In this document: piece by piece, positions 24,694 through 33,681 of the stretch
How the letters are laid out: each line of letters opens with the position of its first letter
Numbering within the stretch: the stretch's first letter is position 1
Origin: Spartobacteria bacterium
GTDB taxonomy: Bacteria; Verrucomicrobiota; Verrucomicrobiia; Chthoniobacterales; UBA10450
Length of the DNA: 64,000 nt
Reading direction: 5' to 3'
NCBI GenBank assembly: GCA_003134765.1
Contig: PLCM01000008.1
Coordinates: 1 to 64,000 of the forward strand
Translations under genes and position numbers: made by a program
Notes under the pieces: model-generated
The model's database searches: none
The model's input: the letters and a program-made list of their open reading frames with translations, nothing else
What the model was told of the DNA's origin: nothing

Positions 24694-26082
24694 CTAAAAT
24701 TCCGCGCTGCCGGGCGTCCGCGCGAAAGGAATGACATCGCGGATGTTCGACACGCCGGTGACGAACATGAGCATCCGCTCGAACCCGAGGCCGAAACCGG
24801 CATGCGGCACCGTCCCGTAGCGGCGCAGGTCGAGGTACCATTTGTAGTCCGCCGGATCCATCTGGTGCCGCCGCATGTTTTCCTCGAGCACTTCCAGCCG
24901 CTCTTCGCGCTGACTTCCCCCAACAATCTCGCCAATGCCGGGAACCAGCACGTCCATCGCGGTCACGGTCCTCCCGTCATCGTTCAGCCGCATGTAGAAC
25001 GGTTTGATCTCCTTCGGATAATTGAAAACCGTTACCGGACACTTGAAATGCTTCTCGGTCAGCCAGCGCTCATGCTCCGATTGCAGGTTGGCACCATAAG
25101 CTACCGGGAACTCGAATTTCTCTCCACCCTTCGTCAAAAGCTCGACCGCTTCCGTATAGGTGATCCGCTGGAACGGCCGCTCCATCACGAAATCGAGGCG
25201 GGCAATCAACTCCTTGTCGACGAACTTCGAGAACAATCCGAGGTCCTCCGCGCAATGCTCGCGGATGTCGCCGATCAGATATTTCACGACTTCCTCGGCG
25301 ACATCCATGTTGCCGTGCAGATCGGTGAACGCCATTTCCGGCTCGATCATCCAAAACTCGTTCGCGTGCCGGGAAGTGTTTGAATTCTCCGCGCGAAAGG
25401 TCGGGCCAAAGGTGTAAACCTTCGTCAGCGCGCAGGCGAACGCTTCCGCCTCGAGTTGCCCGCTGACCGTCAGGAACGTCGACCGCGCGAAAAAATCCCG
25501 GGCATAATCAATCGAGCCGTCGGCTCGGCGGGGCGGGTTCTTCAGATCGAGCGAGGTGATCCGAAACAGCTCGCCCGCACCCTCGCAGTCGCTCCCCGTG
25601 ATGATGGGAGTGTGGACGTAAACGAAGCCGCGGTCCTGGAAGAATTGGTGAATCGCAAACGCGAGCCGGCTCCGGACGCGAAAGACCGCGCCGAAAAGAT
25701 TCGAGCGTGGACGCAAATGCGCGATCTCACGCAGGAACTCCGGCGTATGCCCTTTTTTCTGGAGCGGATAGGTATCGTCCGAAGCGCCTGCGACCTCAAT
25801 TTCCTCGGCGACAACCTCCCAGCTTTGGCCTTTGCCCTGCGAAGCCACCAATTCGCCGCGCACAATGATCGAAGCGCCGGTATTCAAGTGCTGCACCACC
25901 GCGTAATTCGGCAGCGAACTCTTCGCGATGATCTGAAGATTCCGCAGGCAGGAACCGTCATTCAGCTCAAGAAAGGAAAAATCTTTCGAGTCGCGCCTGG
26001 TTCGCACCCAGCCTTGGACCTGAATGCGAGATATGGGCGCGGCACTGGCCAGCGCCGCTTTGACTGAAGTTGGTCCTGGCAT
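24694..26082 (-). CDS. asnS: Asparagine-tRNA ligase
   Basis: A 462-residue class II aminoacyl-tRNA synthetase charging tRNA(Asn). An N-terminal OB-fold anticodon-binding domain ([23 protein letters not shown]) is followed by a class II core with [24 protein letters not shown] (motif 2 region) and a C-terminal motif 3 [32 protein letters not shown]. The absence of an Asp-specific insertion and the SNTSRH loop mark AsnRS rather than AspRS. Start ATG 26082. A palindromic repeat follows the stop by a few bases. Confidence 0.96.
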   Translation of the reverse strand: MPGPTSVKAALASAAPISRIQVQGWVRTRRDSKDFSFLELNDGSCLRNLQIIAKSSLPNYAVVQHLNTGASIIVRGELVASQGKGQSWEVVAEEIEVAGASDDTYPLQKKGHTPEFLREIAHLRPRSNLFGAVFRVRSRLAFAIHQFFQDRGFVYVHTPIITGSDCEGAGELFRITSLDLKNPPRRADGSIDYARDFFARSTFLTVSGQLEAEAFACALTKVYTFGPTFRAENSNTSRHANEFWMIEPEMAFTDLHGNMDVAEEVVKYLIGDIREHCAEDLGLFSKFVDKELIARLDFVMERPFQRITYTEAVELLTKGGEKFEFPVAYGANLQSEHERWLTEKHFKCPVTVFNYPKEIKPFYMRLNDDGRTVTAMDVLVPGIGEIVGGSQREERLEVLEENMRRHQMDPADYKWYLDLRRYGTVPHAGFGLGFERMLMFVTGVSNIRDVIPFARTPGSAEF

Positions 26083-26459
26083 CCGGGAACTTTGCCGGGC
26101 GATGCCGCTTCGACAAGCAAAAGCCGGAGTTCTTTCGACTCCTTCGCTGGTACCGAAAGAAAACTCTGCGGACGTGCGTTAGTCCTTTTCGGATATCGAA
26201 AAAGCCCTGTCGCCGTGCGTCAATCCCTTCTCCATGAGGGAGAAGGTTAGGATGAGGGTTGCCTTTAGCCGCTCCGAGCAGCCCGGGCGCCCTTCACGTT
26301 AGTGACATCCAATCCGCTTGGCCCTCACCTCAATCCTCTCCCTCGGGGAGAGGAAGTGGCTGCAATTCCAAACGTCGTCCGCACGCAAATGTTTGTTGAG
26401 GCGCGGAAAAAATTTCGATTCCCGATCCGAGAATCCCGCCTAGCGTGTGCGCTTCTCTT
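26083..26459. other. Intergenic region between asnS and HAD gene
   Basis: About 375 bases between divergent genes. The central third is occupied by an inverted repeat (26224-26356). No gene or clear promoter hexamers are visible in the rest. Confidence 0.5.
26224..26356. repeat. Inverted repeat (CCCTTCTCC...GAGGGCC family)
   Basis: Left arm CCCTTCTCCATGAGGGAGAA plus GGTTAGGATGAGGG; right arm GGCCCTCACCTCAATCCTCT plus CCCTCGGGGAGAGG. Each arm holds its own hairpin. The family is seen only once in this window. Confidence 0.7.
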
Positions 26460-27146
26460 ATGCGGGAAAAACGCCTCTTGCTTTGGGACATCGACGGCAC
26501 GCTGATTAATACCGGTGCAGCAGGGCAGCACGCCCTGGTGCGCGCGACCGTCGAGCGGTTCGGGGGCAAGGGCGAGCTGGACGGTGTGGAAATCGCCGGA
26601 CGGACCGATACCGCCATCGCCCATCAAATTCTGGAGAAGTACCGCACGCCGCTAAGCGACGAGAATGTGAACTCCTTCCTCGATCTCTACGTCCAATTGC
26701 TCGAGGAGGAATTGCCGCGGCGTAAAGGTCGCGTGCTGCCCGGAATCCGGGAACTGGTCGAAGATTCGTCGCATCAGGAACACAACACTCTCGGCTTGCT
26801 CACCGGCAATTTGCGACGCGGCGCGCAACTCAAGCTCGAGTACTACGAGCTCTGGAAATTTTTTCCTTTCGGCGCCTTTTCCGACGATAATCACGATCGT
26901 AACGCACTCGGCCCCTGTGCTCTCGGCCGGGCGCTTGCTGAAACCGCGATCGATTTTTCTCCGACGCACGTAGACGTCATCGGCGATACCGGTCACGACA
27001 TCGCCTGCGGGAAGGCGTTTGGGGCGCGCACGATCGCGGTCGCGACCGGTTCGTGGTCCCGCGAGCGACTCGCCGAACATCGGCCCGACTTTCTCTTTGA
27101 TGATCTCGGGAATGTCGACGAGGTGAAACGGATCCTCGGCTGGTGA
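26460..27146 (+). CDS. HAD-superfamily phosphatase (phosphoglycolate phosphatase-like)
   Basis: About 228 residues from ATG 26460 (MREKRLLLWDIDGTLINTG); a GTG at 26445 is an alternative. The HAD motif I DIDGT has nucleophile D10 and acid/base D12. Motif II is in GLLTGNL and motif IV in VIGDTGHDIACGKA. A C1 cap lies between motif I and motif II (VEIAGRTDTAIAHQIL), as in the PGP/Gph and beta-phosphoglucomutase group. It likely dephosphorylates a small phosphorylated metabolite; phosphoglycolate is only the family default. The STAS gene follows after 48 bases on the same strand. Confidence 0.87.
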   Translation: MREKRLLLWDIDGTLINTGAAGQHALVRATVERFGGKGELDGVEIAGRTDTAIAHQILEKYRTPLSDENVNSFLDLYVQLLEEELPRRKGRVLPGIRELVEDSSHQEHNTLGLLTGNLRRGAQLKLEYYELWKFFPFGAFSDDNHDRNALGPCALGRALAETAIDFSPTHVDVIGDTGHDIACGKAFGARTIAVATGSWSRERLAEHRPDFLFDDLGNVDEVKRILGW

Positions 27147-27194
27147 TCGATTGACCTGCGGCTGGAGAGTGACATCTTCCCAGACCTGATTGTT

Positions 27195-27515
27195 ATGACT
27201 TTGCCGGAAGCTCCGAATGTTTTGCCCTTGGAAGGCGAAATCGACCTGCACGTATCGCCTCGTGTCGCGGCCTCACTCGGGGCGATGATCGAACAAAAGC
27301 CGCCACGGCTCGTGGTCGACTTATCGGCCGTGACTTACATCGACAGCTCGGGCCTCGCCGTCTTGATCGAGGGAATGCAGAACGTCGAGGCCTACGGCGG
27401 GAAATTTATCCTGGCGGGGTTGCAGGATAACGTCCGGCCGATTTTTGAAATTGCCCGGCTCGACCAGGTCTTCATCATCTTCCCTCATGTCGACGCGGCG
27501 CTCGCCGCGATCTGA
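27195..27515 (+). CDS. STAS-domain anti-sigma factor antagonist
   Basis: A 106-residue single STAS domain of the SpoIIAA/RsbV type: LEGEIDLHVSPRVAASL, LVVDLSAVTYIDSSGLAVLIEG, with the phosphorylatable Ser in the DSSG loop (S51/S52). Such proteins release a sigma factor by binding a kinase-type anti-sigma factor. No RsbW-like kinase is encoded next to it, so its partner lies elsewhere. Start ATG 27195. Confidence 0.9.
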   Translation: MTLPEAPNVLPLEGEIDLHVSPRVAASLGAMIEQKPPRLVVDLSAVTYIDSSGLAVLIEGMQNVEAYGGKFILAGLQDNVRPIFEIARLDQVFIIFPHVDAALAAI

Positions 27516-27521
27516 AACCAG

Positions 27522-27589
27522 TGTGGGAGGGGCCTTTGCGCCCCGACAATAGGGCGTTCGAAGATCGGGGCACAAAGGCCCCTCCCACA
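27522..27589. repeat. Palindromic repeat (TGTGGGAGGGGCCTTTG family)
   Basis: Arms 27522-27546 and 27565-27589 are near-perfect reverse complements. It lies between convergent genes and touches the stop codon of the glycosyltransferase at 27590, so it could also act as a bidirectional RNA hairpin. Confidence 0.88.
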
Positions 27590-28714
27590 TTAGGAGCCGA
27601 CTCCCGCCAGGATCTGCAAGGTCTTCGCCACGTTAGTCGCAATGTCGAACTGCGCGGCGAGCGCGAGGTTGTCGATCTGAGCCTGAGCTCGACGCGCGGG
27701 ATCGGACCAAAACTCGAGCGCGGTACCGATCGCGTCGACATTCCCCGCCCGATCGACGATCGTGCCATGGCGGCCGGTTTCGATGACTTCGGAAAAACCG
27801 TTGGCGCGGGTGGTAATAACGGGACGGCCCGACGCCAGCGCCTCCAGGCAGGCGTTCGAAAACGCATCGTAAAGGGTCGGGAGCACAAAAATGTCGGCCG
27901 CGCGGTAAAGCGCAGGCATCTCCCGGACCACGCCCAGGAATCGAACGCGCGGAGAAAAAAACCTGCGGCTTTCGCCGCGACCGGCCACGAACAACTTCAT
28001 TCGCTTGTCCTGGCGCGCGACGGCCTCGATCGCGAAGCGCAAACCCTTTCGTTCCCAGCCGGAGCCGGCAAACAAAACCACGATGTCGTCCACGCCGAGC
28101 CCAAGTGCTTCCCGGGTTTTCGCTCGATCCTCATCCGATCGCTGGAGCGACCGAAAGGGAACGCCATTGTAAACGACTTTGATCTTCTCGGCGGGAAATC
28201 CGTAAAAGCGGATGATTTCCTCCTTCACCATTCGAGAGTTCGCGATCACGCGGTCTGCGCCACGTTTCGCAAAGAGCGATTCCTCCAGGGAAAGGACGGC
28301 CGAATGCTTGCGATTAAACAGGCGGCCGAGCCGGCCCAGCGGGCCCGTGATTTCGTTCCGCCTTTCCAGCCACGCGCGATGCACGCCGTCGCCGGCACGG
28401 TAAACATCGCAGCGCCAGACGCGCTCAAGACTGAGCAAAACATCGCCGTCCCTCTTGCCTGTCGTCCCGAGCGCAGTCGAGGGATCCCGTCGTAGCTTTT
28501 CAAGCTCGTCGGCAAACCCAATCGCCGTGGTCGCGCCGAGCCGGACAATCGGACCGGAATCCCATTCCGCCGCGGGCCAATCTGCCGAGGTGTAAAGCGC
28601 AACGCGATGCCCGGCTTCGACAACGCCGGCTGCGAGCCGCTTCAGATACGCTTCAGCGCCGCCACTGGAAGAAAAGCCGCGCCGGACGATTCCTATGGTA
28701 AGTTTTTCTGTCAT
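27590..28714 (-). CDS. Glycosyltransferase family 4 (WaaG/RfaG-like)
   Basis: A 374-residue GT-B enzyme, start ATG 28714 (MTEKLTIGIVRRGFSSSGGAE). The N-terminal GGAEAYLKRLA acceptor loop, VLLSLERVWRCDVYRAGDGVHR, ESLFAKRGADRVIANSRMVKEEI and the C-terminal LPTLYDAFSNACLEALASGRPVITT (EX7E-type donor site) resemble LPS-core glucosyltransferase WaaG. Residues about 75-86 (RRDPSTALGTTG) are encoded by a repeat fragment in frame. The start codon lies at the end of another copy of the same repeat family (28710-28790). It belongs with the divergent envelope cluster to its right. Confidence 0.9.
   Translation of the reverse strand: MTEKLTIGIVRRGFSSSGGAEAYLKRLAAGVVEAGHRVALYTSADWPAAEWDSGPIVRLGATTAIGFADELEKLRRDPSTALGTTGKRDGDVLLSLERVWRCDVYRAGDGVHRAWLERRNEITGPLGRLGRLFNRKHSAVLSLEESLFAKRGADRVIANSRMVKEEIIRFYGFPAEKIKVVYNGVPFRSLQRSDEDRAKTREALGLGVDDIVVLFAGSGWERKGLRFAIEAVARQDKRMKLFVAGRGESRRFFSPRVRFLGVVREMPALYRAADIFVLPTLYDAFSNACLEALASGRPVITTRANGFSEVIETGRHGTIVDRAGNVDAIGTALEFWSDPARRAQAQIDNLALAAQFDIATNVAKTLQILAGVGS
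28461..28495. repeat. GTCATCCCGAG-family fragment inside a glycosyltransferase gene
   Basis: GTCGTCCCGAGCGCAGTCGA then GGGATCCCGTCGTAG: half of the long inverted repeat, read in frame as the peptide DPSTALGTTG. No stop or shift results. Confidence 0.82.
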
Positions 28715-28790
28715 GTCGAGCACAGTTGAGACATCCCGTCGCGCGTCGAGAAGGTATGCAGTGGGGTTCCCCTACTGCGCTCGGAATGAC
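28710..28790. repeat. GTCATCCCGAG-family repeat between divergent glycosyltransferases
   Basis: Ends GTCATGTCGAGCACAG and CTGCGCTCGGAATGAC. The left end contributes the ATG of the minus-strand glycosyltransferase (28714). Confidence 0.78.
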
Positions 28791-28829
28791 TCTTTACTTG
28801 GCTGTGTTCGCCACAATACTTGTTAGCCT

Positions 28830-30041
28830 ATGGTGGGTGAAACTTTAAACGCCCCTCCTGTTTTGCACCCGGCTCCGCGTGAGCAGCCGCGTGTTCTCCC
28901 AAAGCATTTGCTTTATTCGATCTTCGCCCGGATCGGCGGCTCCGGGTTGGATACCGATGCGTTCGAAACTCTCCGCGCGTCGCACCGGGGAGGTTTTCTC
29001 GGCCGCGCCGTCGCCTATGATAACCGGCAGAGCGAGATCCCGGCGCGGCTTATCTATTCGCTCCGCTGGCATCCGGTGCGGCTCATCTCCTTTCTGGACC
29101 GGCCTTATTATTACGGCGCGAAAAAGAAGTATCTCGACTGGATCGCGTCGCGGCATCTCGCGACCGGCCGTTACGACCTTTTTCACAGCTGGTCGGGTGA
29201 TTGCCTGCAATCGTTGCGGGTCGCCAAGAAACTTGGCATTCCTTCAATCGTCGAGATTCCCACCTGGCACCGAGACCGGGGGAAGCTGCCGAGCGAACGG
29301 CCGCCGACTCCGCCCCAGGCACCGCGAAATTGGAAGGAGAACCTGCTCCAAACCCGCGAGCGCTTCATCGAAGAATACGACCTCGCCGATCTCCTTTTCG
29401 TTCTTTCCCAAAAGGCCGCCGACACCTTTCGCGTCCAGGGTTTTTCAGAAGAGAAGCTCTATTACCTGCCCCGGGGCGTGGATGTGGAGCGGTTCAAGCC
29501 GGGCCCGCGCCCGCCCATCTTCCGGGCGGTTTTTTCCGGCGCTCTTATCGAACGGAAAGGGATCCATCATTTGCTCGAGGCATGGCATCGCCTGGACCTG
29601 AAAGACGCCGAGCTCTGGCTGGTCGGCTCCGTCCACGATGAAGCCAAGCCGCATCTGAAAAAGTATTGGCGGGACAACATCAAGGTCGTCGGCTTCAAGC
29701 GCGACGTGGAGAACTATTTGAGCAAGGGGACGATTCATGTTTTCCCGTCGCAATGCGAAGGCAGCGCCAAGGTGGTGTATGAAGCCGCGGCCTGCGGGTT
29801 GCCCCAAATCACCACGCGCGAAGCGGGCGACGTCGTGAACGACGGCGTCGAAGGAATTATCATTCAGCCGGGCAATGTGGGCGAACTGGCATCGGCCATT
29901 TTGGAACTCTATCGACATCCGGAAACGGTCGAGCGGATGAGCGAGGCCGCGCGCAAGCGCGTGGTGGATAACTTCACCTGGGACCATTTCCGCACAAGGC
30001 TCCGCATCGCCTACGAGAAGGCGATGCGGATGCGGCGATAG
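28830..30041 (+). CDS. Glycosyltransferase family 4
   Basis: A 403-residue GT-B glycosyltransferase. The C-terminal donor half is clear: FSGALIERKGIHHLLEAW, DAELWLVGSVHDEAK, VGFKRDVENYLSKGTIHVFPSQCEGSAKVVYEAAACGLPQITT, with the EGSAKVVYEA EX7E-type motif. The N-terminal half is less conserved, and its start at ATG 28830 is the earliest sensible one. It is likely involved in LPS or surface glycan assembly, judged from the heptosyltransferase and MsbA-like exporter directly downstream. Sugar and linkage are unknown. Confidence 0.88.
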   Translation: MVGETLNAPPVLHPAPREQPRVLPKHLLYSIFARIGGSGLDTDAFETLRASHRGGFLGRAVAYDNRQSEIPARLIYSLRWHPVRLISFLDRPYYYGAKKKYLDWIASRHLATGRYDLFHSWSGDCLQSLRVAKKLGIPSIVEIPTWHRDRGKLPSERPPTPPQAPRNWKENLLQTRERFIEEYDLADLLFVLSQKAADTFRVQGFSEEKLYYLPRGVDVERFKPGPRPPIFRAVFSGALIERKGIHHLLEAWHRLDLKDAELWLVGSVHDEAKPHLKKYWRDNIKVVGFKRDVENYLSKGTIHVFPSQCEGSAKVVYEAAACGLPQITTREAGDVVNDGVEGIIIQPGNVGELASAILELYRHPETVERMSEAARKRVVDNFTWDHFRTRLRIAYEKAMRMRR

Positions 30042-30053
30042 ATTTTTTCTTTC

Positions 30054-30132
30054 CTGCTCCTGATCCTGATCATGCTCCTGATCCTTCGATTGAGACCGGG
30101 ATTAAGATCATGAGCAGGATCAGGAGCATGAT
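30054..30132. repeat. Palindromic repeat (CTGCTCCTGATC family)
   Basis: Left arm of CTCCTGATC-type units (30054-30086) and right arm of GATCAGGAGCATGAT units (30105-30132). The second member of the family is at 42630-42720. It lies between the GT4 stop and the heptosyltransferase GTG start. Confidence 0.85.
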
Positions 30133-30135
30133 GGC

Positions 30136-31155
30136 GTGAACATTCTCCTCCTCCAACTCAAGCGGATCGGCGATCTCATTCTCACGACCCCCGCAATCGG
30201 GGCTCTCCGGGACAAATTTCCCGACGCCTCGATTTCTCTTGTCGTGTCACCCGCCGTGAAGGAGCTGTTACCGGCCATTACCGGCATCGACAAGATCCTC
30301 GAAGTCCGCGGGAAAACCGATGACGCCTTCGACTGGATCGCGTTATCGCTCGGGAAGTTTGATTACTGCCTCGACTTTACCAGGAACGACCGCTCGTCGT
30401 TCCTGACCTTTCTCTCCGGCGCGCGCAAGCGGATAACGTCCGATCACCCGAATCTGCGGACGAAACTGCGGGCGCGCAGTTACAATGAGTTCGTGGAGGC
30501 GCCGGTCGGCGTTTTGCACACCGTCGACTACCACCTCGGGCTCTTGAAGCCGCTCGGGATCGAAAACCCGTCGCGCACCATCCGGCTTCATTTGCCGGAA
30601 GAGACCACCGCCAGGGCAGATGGCTTGTTGCGCGCTGCGAATGTCGGTGATGACTTTGTCTGTTTCCATCCCGGCTCGGCCCGCGCCGAGAAATTCTGGG
30701 AAGCCAGCCGGTGGGCGGAGGTGATTGATCATTGTGCGAACGAAACGGGGATGAAATGCATCCTGACCGGTGGGCGTTCGGCCATCGAGCAGGCCCAGAT
30801 CACCGCGATCAGGGATTCGGCCAAATCAGCCCCGATCGATCTTTCCGGCAGGACGAATCTCCTCACTCTCGCCGCGCTCGTCCAGAAGGCCCGACTGCTC
30901 GTGACGGTCGATTCCGCGCCAATGCATTTCGCCGCAGCCTGGGATACGCCGCAGGTGGTCCTGTTCGGGCCGACGAATCCATTCCACTGGCATCCGCGCT
31001 CCGATTCCGCGATCGTGCTGCTCGGTGGAATCGACGGGCCGGTGAAGGAATTTAATCCCAAACAACGCGCCGCAGCGATGAACCAAATCTCGACGAAAAC
31101 CGTGATCGATGCTATGGAAGCCCTGCTGTCGGCTCCGGCGGCACGCGCCCTATGA
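30136..31155 (+). CDS. Heptosyltransferase family 9 (ADP-heptose:LPS type)
   Basis: A 339-residue GT9 enzyme from GTG 30136 (MNILLLQLKRIGDLILTTPAI). Signatures are RIGDLILTTPAIGALRDKFPDA at the N-terminus, DDFVCFHPGSARAEKFWEASRWAEV in the middle, and LLVTVDSAPMHFAAAWDTPQVVLFGPTNPFHW in the donor domain. It should add a heptose to lipid A-core, which makes an LPS-bearing outer membrane likely. It overlaps the next gene by 4 bases (ATGA), so heptosyltransferase and exporter are translationally coupled. Confidence 0.92.
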   Translation: MNILLLQLKRIGDLILTTPAIGALRDKFPDASISLVVSPAVKELLPAITGIDKILEVRGKTDDAFDWIALSLGKFDYCLDFTRNDRSSFLTFLSGARKRITSDHPNLRTKLRARSYNEFVEAPVGVLHTVDYHLGLLKPLGIENPSRTIRLHLPEETTARADGLLRAANVGDDFVCFHPGSARAEKFWEASRWAEVIDHCANETGMKCILTGGRSAIEQAQITAIRDSAKSAPIDLSGRTNLLTLAALVQKARLLVTVDSAPMHFAAAWDTPQVVLFGPTNPFHWHPRSDSAIVLLGGIDGPVKEFNPKQRAAAMNQISTKTVIDAMEALLSAPAARAL

Positions 31156-33035
31156 GTGAACCGCAAGCCGCACCTAAGAAACCGTCTTTTTGGCAGACCC
31201 TGCGCACCAGCTGGGGTCCGTACAAGCGGCTCTACAGCTATGTAAAGCCCTATCGCTGGCGCTTCGTTGCCGGTCTCGCTCTCGGCTTCGCCTTTGGCCT
31301 CTCTAATGGTTTCATACCACTTGTCCTTGGCAAAGTGACTAGTGCCGTTTTCCAAGGCGGCGGTCCGGCGAGTCCCCAGCAATTCGCGGAAAATCCTTCG
31401 CTCTTGAATGCCGGTCCGAAAATAAATTCGATCCTGCTGACCTGTCTTTTGATTCCCCTGGTGATGGGGGTGCGCAGCGTCTGCGCCTACGGCAATGCCG
31501 TCCTTATGCAATGGGTGAGCAATCGCGCCATAACCGACGTTCGCATCCAGTTGTTCAACAAAATGATGAGCCATTCGATGGATTTCTTTAATAAGATGCC
31601 GTCGGGGTTCCTCATGTCACGGATCACGAACGATACTCGCGGCATGCAGATGGCCCTTTCGACCATCAGTAGCGACCTGTTCAAGCAACCGGTCGCGATC
31701 ATGAGCGGTATCGTCGTCCTGCTCTACATGGATTGGAGATTTACCCTCGTAACCCTGGTGCTGTTTCCCGTCTGTCTGGTGCCGATCATTCTTTACGGCC
31801 GCAAAGCTAGGAAATCGTCCCAGTATCAGTACGAAGATTTGGGGCAAATGGTGATGACAATGCAGGAAACGTTCGCCGGGATTCGGGTGATCAAGTCCTT
31901 CGCGCGAGAAAAGCACCAGCAGGATTCCTTTGTACGCAGCAACCAGCTGCTCTTCGACAACATGATGCGGATCGTTAGGGCTATGGAAAAGACCGGACCG
32001 ATTGTCGAGCTGCTCGCCGCCTGCGGGGTGGGTTTGGCCTTACTCTACATTTATTTCGCTAATCTGAGCGCGGCACGTTTCATCGCCCTAAACGCCGGGA
32101 TCTTCCTTCTCTACGATCCGATCAAGACCCTGAGCCGCCTCCACATTGTCATGCAGCAATCGATCCAGGCGACGACGGAAGTGTTCGCCATCCTCGATAC
32201 AAAATCGAGCGTGCAGGACGCGCCGGAAGCGAAACCGCTCCCGCAATGCAAGGGTTTCATCGAGTTTGAAGACGTCACCTTCCGCTACGCCAACACCGTC
32301 ACTAACGCCGTCTCGAACTTGCAGCTGCGGATCGAGCCGGGAAAAAGCTACGCGCTGGTCGGGGCGAGTGGGGCGGGCAAGAGCACGATCCTGTCGTTAA
32401 TCCTGCGTTTTTACGATCCTACCTCCGGGGTCGTGCGGCTCGATGGACACGATCTTCGCACGATCACCCAAAAATCGTTGCGCGAACAAATCGGCCTCGT
32501 CACACAGGAAACGTTTTTGTTTCACGACACCATCTTCAAGAACATCCAGTTTGGCCGGCTCGACGCGACTCCCGACGAAGTTTACGCGGTGGCCCAGGCG
32601 GCTTTTGCGCACGATTTCATCATCGCGCAGCCCCAAGGCTACGAAACCACCATTGGCGACAAAGGCTGCATGCTCTCGGGCGGACAACAGCAGCGCCTCG
32701 CCATTGCCCGCGCGCTCCTGAAAAATGCGCCGATCCTGCTCCTCGATGAAGCGACCTCCGCGCTCGATTCCGAATCGGAGAAACAAATCCAGCTCGCGCT
32801 CGAAACGCTTTCGCACGGACGCACCGTGATCGCGATCGCGCACCGCCTCTCCACAATTTTGTCCGCGGATCAAATCGTGGTTATGGACCATGGATTCATC
32901 AAGGATGTCGGCACCCATCGCGAGCTTTTGGAAAAATCGGTTTACTATCGCCGGCTCTACGACATGCAATTCAACCGCGCCGGCGAAACCCCGGCGCCGG
33001 CCGAAACGCCATTCCTCGTCGAAGCGATCGGGTGA
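31152..33035 (+). CDS. MsbA-like lipid/LPS ABC exporter (TMD-NBD fusion)
   Basis: A 627-residue half-transporter. Six transmembrane helices (about 35-340) precede an ATP-binding domain with Walker A VGASGAGKSTI (about 403-412), Q-loop LVTQETFLFHDT, signature LSGGQQQRLAIARAL (about 508) and Walker B ILLLDEATSALD (about 528-539), then a switch His in AIAHRLST. As a homodimer it would flip lipid A-core across the inner membrane. Coupling to the heptosyltransferase supports this over drug export. The TM1-TM2 loop (FQGGGPASPQQFAENPSLLNAG) is longer than in E. coli MsbA. Confidence 0.93.
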   Translation: MSEPQAAPKKPSFWQTLRTSWGPYKRLYSYVKPYRWRFVAGLALGFAFGLSNGFIPLVLGKVTSAVFQGGGPASPQQFAENPSLLNAGPKINSILLTCLLIPLVMGVRSVCAYGNAVLMQWVSNRAITDVRIQLFNKMMSHSMDFFNKMPSGFLMSRITNDTRGMQMALSTISSDLFKQPVAIMSGIVVLLYMDWRFTLVTLVLFPVCLVPIILYGRKARKSSQYQYEDLGQMVMTMQETFAGIRVIKSFAREKHQQDSFVRSNQLLFDNMMRIVRAMEKTGPIVELLAACGVGLALLYIYFANLSAARFIALNAGIFLLYDPIKTLSRLHIVMQQSIQATTEVFAILDTKSSVQDAPEAKPLPQCKGFIEFEDVTFRYANTVTNAVSNLQLRIEPGKSYALVGASGAGKSTILSLILRFYDPTSGVVRLDGHDLRTITQKSLREQIGLVTQETFLFHDTIFKNIQFGRLDATPDEVYAVAQAAFAHDFIIAQPQGYETTIGDKGCMLSGGQQQRLAIARALLKNAPILLLDEATSALDSESEKQIQLALETLSHGRTVIAIAHRLSTILSADQIVVMDHGFIKDVGTHRELLEKSVYYRRLYDMQFNRAGETPAPAETPFLVEAIG

Positions 33036-33042
33036 CGCCCTT

Positions 33043-33114
33043 GGAGACGGCCTGCCCTCAGGCCGTTGGGGAGAAGCATCGCCGCTCTCGACGGCACGAG
33101 GGCGTGCCGGCTCC
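33043..33114. repeat. Palindromic repeat (GGAGACGGCCTGCCCTCA family)
   Basis: The left arm GGAGACGGCCTGCCCTCA is identical to the repeat at 4796-4813. The right arm, ACGAGGGCGTGCCGGCTCC, has diverged. It sits between convergent genes, 5 bases before the DUF1802 stop. Confidence 0.85.
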
Positions 33115-33118
33115 AAAG

Positions 33119-33652
33119 CTAAATAACTCGAAATTTATCGGCAATCTTCGAGTGCTCTTCATCGCTGAGGACCGGCTCGAATCGCGTTCCCGCGGGATAC
33201 TCCGGCAGATTGACCCACGATCTGCATCCGCCGTAGGCCGGCCGATCTTCCAGGACCCATTCCGGCCTGAGGCGGAACACGCGGACCAGCGCCACCTGAA
33301 GCCCAGCCTGCTTGTACTCAAAGCGTTCCCGAACCACCGATTCCTGCAAAATGTGGAACGGCTCCAGGGCCATGGCCGTCGCCCATGACGTGATCTCCTT
33401 TTGCACTTCGAGCTTCGCGAAGCACCGGACATGGATCTTTCCGTCCGTTCCCGCCGCAATCTCGGCGTTCGGTGTTCGCACCTTCGCGATCTGCTCGTGG
33501 AAGAACGTCGGGAACAAAAAGAATTCGCGATGCCGGAATCCAAACCCCTCCCGGCCTTCGGCGATACCGCCTTTGCGCAACAAAACGGTTTGTTCGCCCC
33601 GGCCCAATGCTTCACACACCAGGGCCCATTCCTTGAAACCGACGCTTTCCAT
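33119..33652 (-). CDS. DUF1802 family protein
   Basis: A 177-residue protein: MESVGFKEWALVCEALGRGEQTVLLRKGGIAEGREGF, then FFLFPTFFHEQ and a C-terminal RPEWVLEDRPAYGGCRSWVNLPE. The N-terminal KEWALVCEALxxGxQxxLLRKGGI and FLFPTxxHE segments are the DUF1802 signature. No function is known. It is divergent from the PHP gene with only 29 bases between starts, so the two may share a control region. Confidence 0.85.
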   Translation of the reverse strand: MESVGFKEWALVCEALGRGEQTVLLRKGGIAEGREGFGFRHREFFLFPTFFHEQIAKVRTPNAEIAAGTDGKIHVRCFAKLEVQKEITSWATAMALEPFHILQESVVRERFEYKQAGLQVALVRVFRLRPEWVLEDRPAYGGCRSWVNLPEYPAGTRFEPVLSDEEHSKIADKFRVI

Positions 33653-33681
33653 TTCGTGCCGCCCAAACTAGCCTCCCCGCG

